Positions 19,564-29,576 of a stretch of DNA of 53,866 bases are shown here, piece by piece. Source of the stretch: Chrysophaeum taylorii (taxonomy: Eukaryota; Sar; Pelagophyceae; Pelagomonadales; Pelagomonadaceae); contig JAQMWT010000304.1 of NCBI GenBank assembly GCA_029834535.1, positions 1 to 53,866 on the forward strand, read 5' to 3'. Made by a program: the position numbers and the translations under genes. The notes beneath the pieces were generated by a model. That model saw nothing but the letters and a program-made list of their open reading frames with translations. It ran no database searches and was not told where the DNA came from. Each line of letters begins with the position of its first letter. The first letter of the stretch is position 1.

Positions 19564-20628
19564 TGCCAGAGTAGGCCGCTCCCGGAGGCCGTTGCCGCCG
19601 CCACCGCGCCTGCTCCCGGAGATCGTCGTCGTCGTCGTCGTCGTCGAGGACGGCCGTCCTCGCCGACGCGGTGCCAGAAGAGCCCGCGACCAGGAGGCTC
19701 TCGGCGCACCAGCGGGTGAGTCGCGGCGCGGCCCACGCGTTCTTGCTGAGGTCGACCCGGCGGAGACGAGAAAGGCGGGAGATAGAGCGGGCGAGCTTTC
19801 GGAAGGGCTTGCCCGAGACGGGGCCGTCCATGGTGGTGAAACAGGTGTTCTGGAGGCCGAGGTACTCGAGGTGTGGAGTGGCCTCGATTGCCGCCGCGAG
19901 GTCCTCGACGATGTCGCCCGAGCGCCACGCGGCCCCGCAGGCGTCGTTGTCGCAGATCTGGCAGGCCAAATTGATGTCGACGGATAGGGCGTGGTGCGTC
20001 GCGCAGGCGTTGCAGAGATGACCCACCCCAAAGAGCTCGGGCGTGCGGGGGTGAGGGTGGCACGAGGGCATGAGGTCGGCGTTCGAGAGGTCGAGGAAGA
20101 CCAAATTCTTTGCCGAGCCGCGACGCAAAAAGAAGAGAACTAAGCGCGCCGACGCGCGGTCGAGGACGGCCGCTCCCAAGTCGATGCGCGACGCGTTTTC
20201 GAGCCGCGATATGTCGACGCGGTTGAACGCGCCGAGGTGCGGCCTGCGGGCGGCCACGTCCATCACGTACTTTAAAGCGGCCGAGCCGACGGCCGTCGTC
20301 GAGGCCGAGATGCGCGTCGCGCGCTCGCACACCGTCGCGACCGCGGCCACGCCCGCGTCTTTGAGGCTTTTCCGAACGCGGGCGCGCTCGGCGCGCCGCA
20401 ACTCGCGCACGTCGAGAAGGTTCGACCCTACCCCCAGTTCGATCCAGTCGCGTTCGACCGCCGCTTCGCCGAGGGCCGCGCCGAGCCGCGCTCCGAGGTC
20501 GATCGAGTCCCGAACGTCTAGGGATCGGATTTTTGGGAAGCCCCGGAGCACCTCGAGGAGCTCGAGGACTGCCGCGGGGTTCACGCCCGTCTCGTCCTCT
20601 CCCTCCTCCTCCTCCTCCCGAAAAAAAA

Positions 20629-20660
<32 letters not shown>

Positions 20661-23347
20661 CGGCGATCTTCCTCCTCTTCTCGGAAGAAGAAGAGATCCG
20701 ACGACGAGCGGCCGCGCGAGATGTCGTCGCGGGGGGGGTTCCAGACCGAGAAGTCGCAGGCGAGGGCCTGGTGGCCGAGGTCGAGGGTGTGGAGGCTGGC
20801 GCGCGCGGACGCCGAGGCGCGCGCGAGTATTTTTGCCAGGAGATAGCATCCGCCCGCCTCGAGCCTCGGTGCCGCGTGCGGCTCGCCCGGCCGAGGCCGA
20901 GGCCGCACGACGCGTTTCGGAAGCCGATCGCGGCGCCCGATCTGGCCCCGGGCCGTCAGAAATCCAACCACGACGTGGTCTCGTTCCACGCGCGCGACCA
21001 CGCCCGCGTAGTATTGTCGCGTGAACCGGTTCGCCAACGACGCGCGCGCCTCGACCCGGTCGCCGACGCGGAGCTCCTCCTCGCTCCGCGTCAAGCTCAA
21101 AACTTGCGGCGGCTTTGAAGAAGAAGAAGAAGCGTCGCCGCCGCCGTCGCCGCCGCCGCCTAGTAGGGCTCGGAGGTCGATGCCGCACAACCAATCCATT
21201 CTTCTGCAGCACTCAGTATCTTCGAGAAGCAGCTTTGCTACGAGTTTTCCCGCGTCGACGGTCAAGGCGTTCGACCGGCAGTCGAAGCTTCGGAGCGTCG
21301 ACGCGGTTTTCGCGTACGACGCGAGGGCCTCCAAACCGCTCAGGTCCGGAAGAAAGGCCGCGTGGAAGTAGTCCAAATACAGCTTCGACCGCGTCGTGCC
21401 GCCGCACTTGGTGCGCGCGTGGAAGGTTTCGCTCTCGAAACCCTCGCGCCGCGCTCCGACGCAGACGCGATTCGCGGCCACGTCCAAAGCTACGAGCGGA
21501 GGGTCGGCCTCGGCGAGAGCGGCGGCCAACGTCGACGCGGCCGCGGGGTCCAGCAGGTTTCCGGACAAATTGAGTTTCGAGAGCTGGCGGGCCCAGGGAA
21601 CCGACGCCCAGAGCGTAGACGCGCCGCTCGCCCCTAATCCGCCGTTGGTCACCTTCAACTCGCCGATACCGCGGACCTCCCTCACGAGCGCGAAAAGGGT
21701 CGCCGCGTTCCGGTCCCCCACCGCGGCGTCCAAAGCCACGCGCCGCCAAGCCGAAGCCGAAGCCGCCGCCGCCGCAGGGTGATGATGATGACCATTCGTC
21801 GCTGCTGGTGCTGCTGCTGCTTTCCGCTTCCGCCGCTGCCCGGGGGCTTGCTGCTGCTGCTCGTCGTCGAGGAGCGCGTCGCACAGGGCCGCGACGACTC
21901 TCTTCTGGTCGACGGCCCCCCCCTTCGCGGCCAGGTCCGCGAGCATCTGGACCACCTGCTGCCACCAGCCCCTCGTGAAGAGGTCGACGGGCCGGCCCGA
22001 GGCCCCCCCCAATATCAACGCCCGGAGGTCCGTCGCCGCGGTCTCGCCCGACAGCATCATCTCCGAAACCCGCTCGGCACACAGGAACTCTTGGAACGTG
22101 AGGTGCGCGAACCGGTACTTGTCCTCGCACTCCTCCGAATACCAGGTCAGCAGCGGGAGCCGGCCGCGCTGGGCCATCGCGGAAAATCGGGCCCAGTCCG
22201 CCGCGTAGTCGGCGCCGAGCTCCGCGACGGCCGAAGCGACCAGCGCGTCGTCCAAGTCCCGAGTTCCCTTGCCGCGATCGAACGAATGAGCGGCGTACGC
22301 GATTCGCCGGAAGAGCAGCCGCGCGCGGACCGCATCTCCGTCGAGCGACCCGAGCATCGAGTCCAGGGCTACCGCGTACACGAGACCCCGGTTCAGCTCC
22401 GCCTGCGAGTCGATGCTGTCGAACACCGCCAGCGTCACCGACAGCAAGAGAGGATTCGCCGCCATCCGCCGCAACGCGGGGCTCGCGTTCAGCTGTTTCA
22501 AAAACACCTCGGCCCGCGCAGAGGGCAGCCGCTTCTTCGCGATCGCCTGGATCTGCGACCGGTCCAGCTGCATGACCCGCACGCGCCGGAAACGCCCGTA
22601 CGCTTCCGACTCGAGCGGCTTCATATCCCTCGACGTCAACACCAACCCGTACCGCGAGTACTCCTCGACGATTTCGCGCTCGAGCCGCGCGTGGAGCCGC
22701 CCCGCCTCGTCGAGTCCGTCCAGCACCAATACCAACCGCTTGCTCGCGCGCGCCGCCTCCACCACCTCCATCACGCCCGCCGACGCCGTCCGTCGCAGAT
22801 ACGCCCAGACGCTCGCCTCGCGACCCGAAACCTCGTGCCGGTCCGCGAACCGCGCCACGTCGCACACCCGCACCATCACGGGCACGAGAAACCGGTGCTC
22901 GCGGATCGTCCAGGTCACCAGCTGCTTCGCAAACGTCGTCTTTCCCCCCGCAGGATCACCCAACACCAGCAGCGGCGCCGTTTCTAATTCCTCTCGCGAT
23001 ACGTCTCTCAACACGCCGCGCCTCCGCGCAAAATAACTCGACCCGACCCCCCCGTCCAGCGCCACGTCGTACGTCCCATCCTTGTTCACGCGCTCGATCG
23101 TCCCCGATTCCTTCCGATCCCCGTCCCGCCGCCACACGCGCGTCCGCAGCGCGAGCCGTAGCCCGAACGTCGACACGGCATCTTCCAGCGCCTCGCTGTC
23201 GCACAGCTCGCGCGACCCGCCCTCCACGCGGAGCGATATGCACTGCACCATCACGTCTAGCTCCTCGCCGGTCACCGGGTTCACGATGCTCCCGTGTTCG
23301 CGCTGCACCACTGACCGGTACGCCTCCTCACTCATCGTCGACGTCAT
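17984..23347 (-). CDS. NACHT-LRR (NLR-like) STAND protein, 1787 aa, intronless
   Basis: Signal-transduction ATPase with repeats, the architecture of immune and death receptors. Residues 1-120: an N-terminal domain of unknown family ending in a Tudor/SH3-like stretch (SGTIERVNKDGTYDVALDGG). Residues 125-430: NACHT with Walker A GDPAGGKTTFAKQ (130-142), Walker B LVLVLDGLDEAG (205-216), sensor LVLTSRD, NPLLLSVTL and the winged-helix FAHLTFQEFLCAE (412-424). From about 560 to 1730: ribonuclease-inhibitor-type leucine-rich repeats (LSKLNLSGNLL, LISLDLSGCDL, LRCLDLSFNAI). Two insertions interrupt the repeats: a second Tudor-like stretch at about 757-805 (VGDRVEARASLANRFTRQYY) and a Cys/His cluster at about 1105-1145 (HLCNACATHH, CQICDNDACG). 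Several poly-Asp loops come from GAC/GTC repeats, and the C-terminus is acidic. All nucleotide-binding residues are present. Ligand and output are unknown. Confidence 0.9.
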
Positions 23348-23846
23348 TTTATGCTCCTCGATTTATTATTACTCTTACCCTGCGGGGGGGTTATTTAGTT
23401 AGTTATTTAAACCCTCTTGTACCAACTTATATTAAGTATTCTAAACACTATGATATGTTGTGTGTGTGTGTGTGTCAGGGAAATGAACGTAAAAATAAGA
23501 GCGAGCGCCTGGCGAGCGATGTGCTTTCAAAAAAGTCCTGAGCAGCTGGGGTCGAACCGCGTGGACGGTCATCCATCCATCCATCCGAGTATAATTAATA
23601 ATCGGCCACCCACCCAAACGGTCGTCGCTCCGACAGTGATGTGATTTTTTCCGGGGGGTTGGTTGCGCGGGTTTCTGAAGGAAGTTGCGAGCGCGGACTC
23701 CTACGAGAGTCCCCACGGACCCCCCGACACCGGAACTTCTGGTGAGCTCTGTTTGCACGCTTCCGGATGATGGTCCGTCTGGGCGCCCAAATAGAACTTA
23801 GAAGCGAAGGTTAGAGAGGAGCGTACGAGAGCCCGAGGCCGACTAC
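23348..23846. other. Upstream region of the NACHT-LRR gene
   Basis: CTTACCCTGC at 23374-23383 lies about 27 nt upstream of the minus-strand ATG. A (GT)n run is at 23458-23475 and an ATCC repeat at 23571-23586. No gene is supported. Confidence 0.35.
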
Positions 23847-24844
23847 TCAGACGCTTGAGGTGGTGTTGGAACCTTGAATGGGGGAAACCGGCACCCGACG
23901 GGCTTTCGAGGCGCGTTTGGACTTGGCTATGCACTCCTCGGCCTTGGCTTTGAGTTGGAAGGCGTCTATGTCGTCGTCGGGCTTTTTTTTTTTTTTTCTT
24001 CCGAGACACCTTGCTTGAGGTACGAGAGCCGGAGTTTGTTTCTCCGCGGACTTGGCGGCGCCAGGACAGCCTTGGAGGTCAGCAGATGTCAGGCGAGCGC
24101 CGCCGGCGTTGGGAGCTTCGGATTCTAGGTCGGCATCCGGGCTGGCGTTGGCGGCGGGCGTGGCGCGCGTCTTCGAGAAGACGGGAATAGCGTCAGCGCA
24201 GACGTGTTCAGAACCGTGGAGAGTTCGCCCGCCGGTGCCGCGCGGGCGGCGTCCTGCTGCTGCTCCTGATAGAGCTGGATACAATAGAGGGCCTGGTTGA
24301 AAAGGGAGGGGCCGGACTTGGACCAGGCCTTACGGTTGACCTCGGGCGCTGCCCGCCACGCCTGGCTTGAGCACTCGAGCGTCTCTTGGAGATTCAAGGC
24401 AACGCGGCGTAGATCCTCACCGCGTTCTCCGACCACTTCGCGTTCTCGCCGTAGAGCGCGCTGCAGCTCTCCATGATTTTCTCGAGGCCGCGAGACTGAC
24501 CGTCAGCCGAGACGCCCGCGCAGTCCGCGCTCGCCTTTTTGATCCAGAGCTCCCGGCGCTAAAACCTCGAGTGGCAGCTCCGTCGTCGTCGGCGGCGGCG
24601 GTGGCGGCGGCACGTTTTCTTTGATGATCGCCGAAAGCCCGGCCTCCTCCTCCTCCTCCTTTATCGTCGCAACGCAATCTGCGACCGCCCCGTAGCTGAC
24701 GCTCGCCCAGGCCGCAGTCTCGGCCTGCGCCTTCTTCAAAGCGCTCGCGACAGGCCCCCCGATGGCTGCGACACGCATCGCCGCCTCACGGACTACGAGC
24801 TTGGCTTTATCGCGGCAGGCCACAGGCACTGCTTGCGATTCCAT
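23847..24844 (-). pseudogene. Broken gene of unknown family (frame-shifted)
   Basis: Starts at the ATG at 24844 with MESQAVPVACRDKAKLVVRE and a helical stretch, then runs LWIKKASADCAGVSADGQSR with ENAKWSENAVRIYAA in a second frame, NLQETLECSSQAWRAAPEVN with KSGPSLFNQALYCIQLYQEQ in a third, and finally a Lys-rich tail (GRKKKKKPDDDIDAFQLKAK). Each piece reads like coding sequence and the changes look like single-base shifts at about 24560, 24425 and 24230; no GT-AG pair of realistic size fits. Because neighbouring genes of 3-8 kb are intact, assembly error is a weaker explanation than decay. Family not recognised. Confidence 0.45.
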
Positions 24845-24980
24845 GCCGTCGAAGGTATCGGTCGCAACTTTTCCTTCAGAAACCGCAAGCTGACGACTAA
24901 TAAGTCTTGAAATTGAAGCTCAATCACCAAGATTTTTTTTTGAGACCGTGCAAATTTGAAAGCAAAAGCAGCAGAACGAT

Positions 24981-25913
24981 ATGAGCTTCGGTCCGAGGAT
25001 TGAGGTGACGTTCGAGGGGCGATACCTGTGGGAGTGGGAGAACAACGCGATCGGTCCTGGGAGAACAACGCGATCGGTCCTGGGAGAACAACGCGATCGG
25101 TCCGGCGACGGGGACGTATAGGGTGCTCCACGGGGACACAGCGTCGTCCAAGTCGTTTCTGGAAGAGATCCGTAGCGACTCAAAGGCGTGGAACATCAAG
25201 TCGAAGACGAGCATCTCGACCAAGCTCCCGATCAAGCTCGTTAGCCTGAACATGGCAACGGACCTGAAATACAACTACCGCGTCGACAGCAGCGCGAGAG
25301 CTAAGGACGTCCGAGGAAAACTGGTCAAGAAGTGACGAACGAGCGCGAAATTGCCACAAGCTACGAGGTGCCCGAGGGCGAGATGCGGGCGCTGTACATC
25401 CTGTCCTTGATGGGACCCGGCTTCAACAAAGTGTGGACCACCGAGTTCGCCGTCACGAATGGCGAGCCCCCGGAGATCGTCGACGAGCCCACGTTCGCGG
25501 CCGCCATACGGGAAGACCTGTCCGTCGTGTTCCACGCCTTCAAGAAGCTCCTGCACTGTACGGGCAACATCTATCCTGATAAAGACAACAAGAAAGAGTG
25601 GGTGGTCATTCGCATGAAGAGCAGTGAGATCATCATCCGCCTCGGCAGAACCGAGGACGATCTCGATGACAACATCCAAGAATACCTCAGAACGTTAAAG
25701 GACATCCATCCGGGGAAGGCCAACAAGACCGAGTGGGCTTCCATCCGGGCCACCTGCGTCAGGGCCCTCGCCGAGGAGAAGCCCCTCCGACGCCTCTTCC
25801 TCCTCGCCGACCAGCTCGACAGCACCCACCCCGAGAAGGACAACAAGAAGGAGTGGGCCAGAGTCCGCTCCGTGGCTGCCGCCATCGTCGCCCAACTCTT
25901 CGACCTTCCCTAG
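24981..25913 (+). pseudogene. Broken gene with three HPxKxNKxEWxxIR repeats
   Basis: The reading frame opens at the ATG at 24981 (MSFGPRIEVTFEGRYLWEWE). It is broken by a 23-bp sequence present three times in tandem (25035-25103); with one unit the frame runs on into YRVLHGDTASSKSFLEEIRS. A second shift is needed at 25333, where TGA ends one frame and VTNEREIATSYEVPEGEMRA starts in the next. The 3' third is intact to 25913 and contains three copies of a motif spaced 51-52 residues apart: YPDKDNKKEWVVIR, HPGKANKTEWASIR and HPEKDNKKEWARVR. An independent short gene from the ATG at 25383 to 25913 is possible. The W-rich start vaguely recalls WWE domains; I make no family call. It is divergent from the broken gene at 23847-24844. 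Confidence 0.5.
25035..25103 (+). repeat. 23-bp perfect tandem triplication
   Basis: Units 25035-25057, 25058-25080 and 25081-25103 are identical, each starting TGGGAGAACAACG and ending GATCGGTCC. Two extra units add 46 nt, which shifts the frame of the surrounding coding sequence and leads to TAG near 25117. Confidence 0.9.
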
Positions 25914-26759
25914 ATCCAAGTCGGCATCTGGACCAACTGAGCTTTCTTTGACAGCAGCAACTCGTCGTCGTCGTCGTCGGACAAACACGGAACTTGCTTC
26001 CCCTTCTTCTCCCGAAAAAACCAACTTCTCCCCGAAAAAAACCTGCGCGACGAACGGGCTTCTGGACGCAAGACGAAGGTCCTGTTCGCCGCGTCTTCGC
26101 CCTTGCCGGCTACCTCATCGCCCCCCTCGGCATGGACCTCCATGATCACGTTCCCTTCTTTCTCCCTATGTCCCGTCTTTCCACACGCCCCGTCCTCCTC
26201 GCTCTCGAGCTCACAACGCGATTGCACGTCCCCTTTCGCCTTCACTCCTAGACCCACCTTGCGCATCACGCCAGACCCTCAAGCGTCGCTCTACTTGCCT
26301 TGCCGACTAACTTCAGTCATTCAAGAAAAGAGAGTTTCCTCTTCTCCTCCATCGAGTCTCGTCTCCGAGACTCCCTCTCCTTCTTTCTTCCTCGGTTCCT
26401 AACGAACGAACGAACGAACGAACGAACGAATTTCCTGAGAAATTGGACGAACCTCTCCTTCTTCTCTTCGGCATTCTTCCATGATGGCCTTCTCCTTGGC
26501 TTACTTCTTCCTCTTCTTCGTGGAGAGATTTGACCCTCTCCGGGTGTGTATGGTAGAGACCGCGTGCGGTCTTAGGTGTGACTAGACCATCCCGCATGTC
26601 ACGTACTACTACACAAGGTAGGGATTAAGCTCCTTATTTCCCAAGGGACAATAGATCCCGGAGAAGCCTTCACCTGACAACGAGGAACCGAGCTATTGCC
26701 ACATACGCAATAGAGACTCTGGACCTTGCGGCACGCGAGGAAGGATATTTCCTAGTGCG
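25914..26759. other. Region upstream of DNA ligase IV
   Basis: (TCG)n at about 25963-25979, and a GAAC repeat at 26402-26430. The composition is less GC-rich and C/T-rich on the plus strand. Small frames are present but none has protein-like features. Confidence 0.4.
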
Positions 26760-29576
26760 ATGAAAATCCAATCACAACAATTACCCCTCGATGAAAGAAG
26801 CAAGGGGATATTTTCAATACCCTTGATGGACGCCTCGTCGCACCATCGCGGGCAGCGGCACCGGAGCAAGCGGTCTTCGCAGGAGCAGGCCAACCAGCCG
26901 GCGCAGGTGGCCGTCGCGCCGGGGCCCGAGGCGCCGCTTTCGTCGCGGTGGGAAGCCGCGAACGCGGTCCCGTTTGCGGAACTGTGCGCTCGTCTGGAGC
27001 GCGTCGACGCCGCCAAGGGCACGCGTCAGAAACTCGCCGCGTTGTTTGGCCAGCCCGACTGGCTGCCAAGAAAATCAACGCTGTTCCCAGTTGTGCGGTT
27101 GTTGCTCCCTGGGGAAGAGAAGCACCGGCCGAAATACGGACTGCAGGCAAAATCGTTGGCAAAACTGTACAAGCAAGGCGTGCACGCGGACAAGGAAGAC
27201 GAGGCGAAATTAGAGTACCATCTCGGGCACCAGCGCAAAAAGCATGTGGACGACCTCGACCGCGTGATAGAGGGCATCCTCCAGAAACGGACGACCGAGA
27301 CGGCGTCCTCCCTGACGATCGGCGGCGCGAACGAGTACCTCGACGAGCTCGCGACGGCCAAAACGCCGTCCCCCGTGTTCAACGAGTACCTCTATAAGTT
27401 CGCTCCGCGCGAGCACAAGTGGCTGGTCCGAATCATTTGCGGGGACTTGAATTGCGGGATCCGAGCGACGGCGATTCTGAATCACTTGGACGCGCGCGGC
27501 ATGGTCCACTACGAGAATACGTTAGACCTGAAGAGAGTTTGCGATGACCTCGCCGCCGGCAAGACGCTCGCGAGGCGCGTCGACCTCCGTCCGGGCCATC
27601 CGTTTCGGCCGATGGTCGCGATGGGCTTCCCGAACGAGGTTGACCAAGTTGCCAAAGTCGACAAAGTTTTAGGCAGACCTTACGTCGCAGACGAGAAGCT
27701 CGACGGCGAACGTATGCTCGTGCACAAGGCTGCCTCGAACGAAATCACGTTGTGGACGCGGAGCGCCATGGACTATACCGATGACTATCGCAGGATGATC
27801 GGACCCGACATCGAGGCTTGGTTGGGCCCACAGACAGCCATCTTAGACGGGGAGATCGTGGCCGTGGATACGGACCACTGCCTCCCGTTTGGCGGCAACC
27901 AAGCCGTCAGACTTGTCGAGTCGGGCAAAGCAACCGAACCTCCCGAAGGCTGGACAAAGGAACAGGTGAACCGAGCCAAGCTCCGCTATGTTGTCTTTGA
28001 CATTCTGCTGCTCGACAACGAACCGTTGGATCAGAGACCCCTCTCCGAACGACGCGCGCGCCTCTTAGCCCTCTACGATTCGTACGCGCCGACAGATGCC
28101 TCCTCCTTTCGGCGCATCGAGATTGTGCGCCATCGTATGCTCGATATGGTGGCGTCCGAAGATCGGCGCTCGAATCTCAAGTCCTTTTTTGAAGATGTAG
28201 TAGAAAAGGGCGGCGAGGGCGTGATCGTCAAGGCGCTGGATTCGACGTACCACTTTGGCGACGCCTCTCGCAATCTCAAGCACTGGCTGAAAATGAAACC
28301 CGACTACGCAAACTCGGCCACGCTAGACTTGCTAGTCATCGGCGGCTATTGGTCCGACGCGACGGGCTCCCACAAACGCAAGGGAAAAATATCGCACTTT
28401 CTTCTAGCTGCCCTCGTCGACGACGGCAGACTCGCGACGGTGGGAAAAGTCGGCAGCGGCTTCAACATTGCCCAACTCGACGAGCTTAACCGAGGTGACA
28501 ACTGGAAAGAGTTTTGCGACCGTGCCCCCGAGCCCGAATGGCTCGTGGGCGGGTACAAGATGCACAAGAAGGAAGACCGCCCGGAATTTGTCGCGAAAGA
28601 CGTCGAGAAAGCAACCGTTTTAGAAGTCAGAGCCGGCGGCGTCGTAAGATCGAATCAATTTTCGTCCACCTTCACGCTGCGATTCCCGCGGAACGTGTCT
28701 GTGCGCCGCGACAAGGCCTGGGACCAGATCGCGACTGTTGAGGAAGTGAGTCAGTTTACCGCCGCGAAGACGAGCGAGGCCGCGGCGAATAGTACCGAGG
28801 CCAAGAAGAAGAAGAAGAAGCGCAAATTACAGCAGTTCGGCGCCGACTTTGACCCTCACAAGCTCCGAAAACTGGACCGCGTGACCAGCATCTTCGACGG
28901 GATGCGATTTGTCCTGTTGTCGGGTGTAAAGGACCGCGAAAAGTTCCGAGAGTCGCTGGCGAAAAACGGCGCAAAATTTTTGATATCCTCCAACGCTGAC
29001 GATGTTGCGTATATTGGAGCACCGGGCCGCGACGTTAACCAAGTTGCTACCGCCCGCAGCGTTGATAAGGACGTCTACGATTCGCGCTGGTTTCTCAAGT
29101 GCATCCAAGCCGGCAAGTTGCTCGAAAAAACTCCGCGAGATTTCGTCGCGCCCTCGACGGCGAATACAAAAAAATTGAGAGAAAATTACGAGCCGCTCCT
29201 GGGCACCCCCTATGCTACTACGGTCACCGACATTAGCTCGTTTGTGAAAGATGCCAAGGCCATGCGCAAAATGTCTCAATTTTATGCCTCGCCGACGCCA
29301 GCAACTGACGAAGAAGCCAAGGACTATCTCCGCAGCCAACTGAAGAAACGGCACTTCAAGTACTTCATCCTCGATTCCTTCAAGTTCCTTCTCGCACCCA
29401 CCACCAAGGCCTTCGCGCCGCGCCTGCGCTGCTTTGGCGCCAAAACCACCGAAGACGAGACGCAACCAGGCATCACGCACGTCCTCGTCAACCAACGCGA
29501 AGCACCTCAACTCCAAGCCCCGCCCAACGTCAAAATAGTCACCCCTGCCTGGCTCGACACCACACTCAGATACTAG
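26760..29576 (+). CDS. LIG4: ATP-dependent DNA ligase IV
   Basis: Seals double-strand breaks in non-homologous end joining with XRCC4. 938 aa, near the usual 900-1000. The N-terminal DNA-binding domain includes PFAELCARLERVDAAKGTRQ and VRIICGDLNCGIRATAIL. The nucleotidyltransferase domain has the active-site EKLDGER with Lys313, LDGEIVAVD, RYVVFDILLLD, EGVIVKALDSTYHFGDASRN and WLKMKPDY. The OB fold contains SGFNIAQLDEL and LEVRAGGV. A Lys-rich linker (EAKKKKKKRKLQQ) precedes a first BRCT domain from about residue 711 (FDGMRFVLLSG, DSRWFLKCIQAGKLL) and a second reaching the end (FKYFILDSFKFLLAP, VKIVTPAWLDTTLRY). Tandem BRCT with this linker is diagnostic of LIG4. The ATG at 26826 is an alternative start. 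No intron is needed. Confidence 0.96.
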   Translation: MKIQSQQLPLDERSKGIFSIPLMDASSHHRGQRHRSKRSSQEQANQPAQVAVAPGPEAPLSSRWEAANAVPFAELCARLERVDAAKGTRQKLAALFGQPDWLPRKSTLFPVVRLLLPGEEKHRPKYGLQAKSLAKLYKQGVHADKEDEAKLEYHLGHQRKKHVDDLDRVIEGILQKRTTETASSLTIGGANEYLDELATAKTPSPVFNEYLYKFAPREHKWLVRIICGDLNCGIRATAILNHLDARGMVHYENTLDLKRVCDDLAAGKTLARRVDLRPGHPFRPMVAMGFPNEVDQVAKVDKVLGRPYVADEKLDGERMLVHKAASNEITLWTRSAMDYTDDYRRMIGPDIEAWLGPQTAILDGEIVAVDTDHCLPFGGNQAVRLVESGKATEPPEGWTKEQVNRAKLRYVVFDILLLDNEPLDQRPLSERRARLLALYDSYAPTDASSFRRIEIVRHRMLDMVASEDRRSNLKSFFEDVVEKGGEGVIVKALDSTYHFGDASRNLKHWLKMKPDYANSATLDLLVIGGYWSDATGSHKRKGKISHFLLAALVDDGRLATVGKVGSGFNIAQLDELNRGDNWKEFCDRAPEPEWLVGGYKMHKKEDRPEFVAKDVEKATVLEVRAGGVVRSNQFSSTFTLRFPRNVSVRRDKAWDQIATVEEVSQFTAAKTSEAAANSTEAKKKKKKRKLQQFGADFDPHKLRKLDRVTSIFDGMRFVLLSGVKDREKFRESLAKNGAKFLISSNADDVAYIGAPGRDVNQVATARSVDKDVYDSRWFLKCIQAGKLLEKTPRDFVAPSTANTKKLRENYEPLLGTPYATTVTDISSFVKDAKAMRKMSQFYASPTPATDEEAKDYLRSQLKKRHFKYFILDSFKFLLAPTTKAFAPRLRCFGAKTTEDETQPGITHVLVNQREAPQLQAPPNVKIVTPAWLDTTLRY

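Noticed and set aside
23520..23610. GGTTCGACCCC on the minus strand, resembling a tRNA B box
   Set aside because: No A box or acceptor stem at the correct distance; the expected 5' side is an ATCC repeat.
25035..25103. Phase-variable tract as proof of regulation
   Set aside because: The triplication is clear, but a single sequence cannot show switching; kept only as a finding to be checked.
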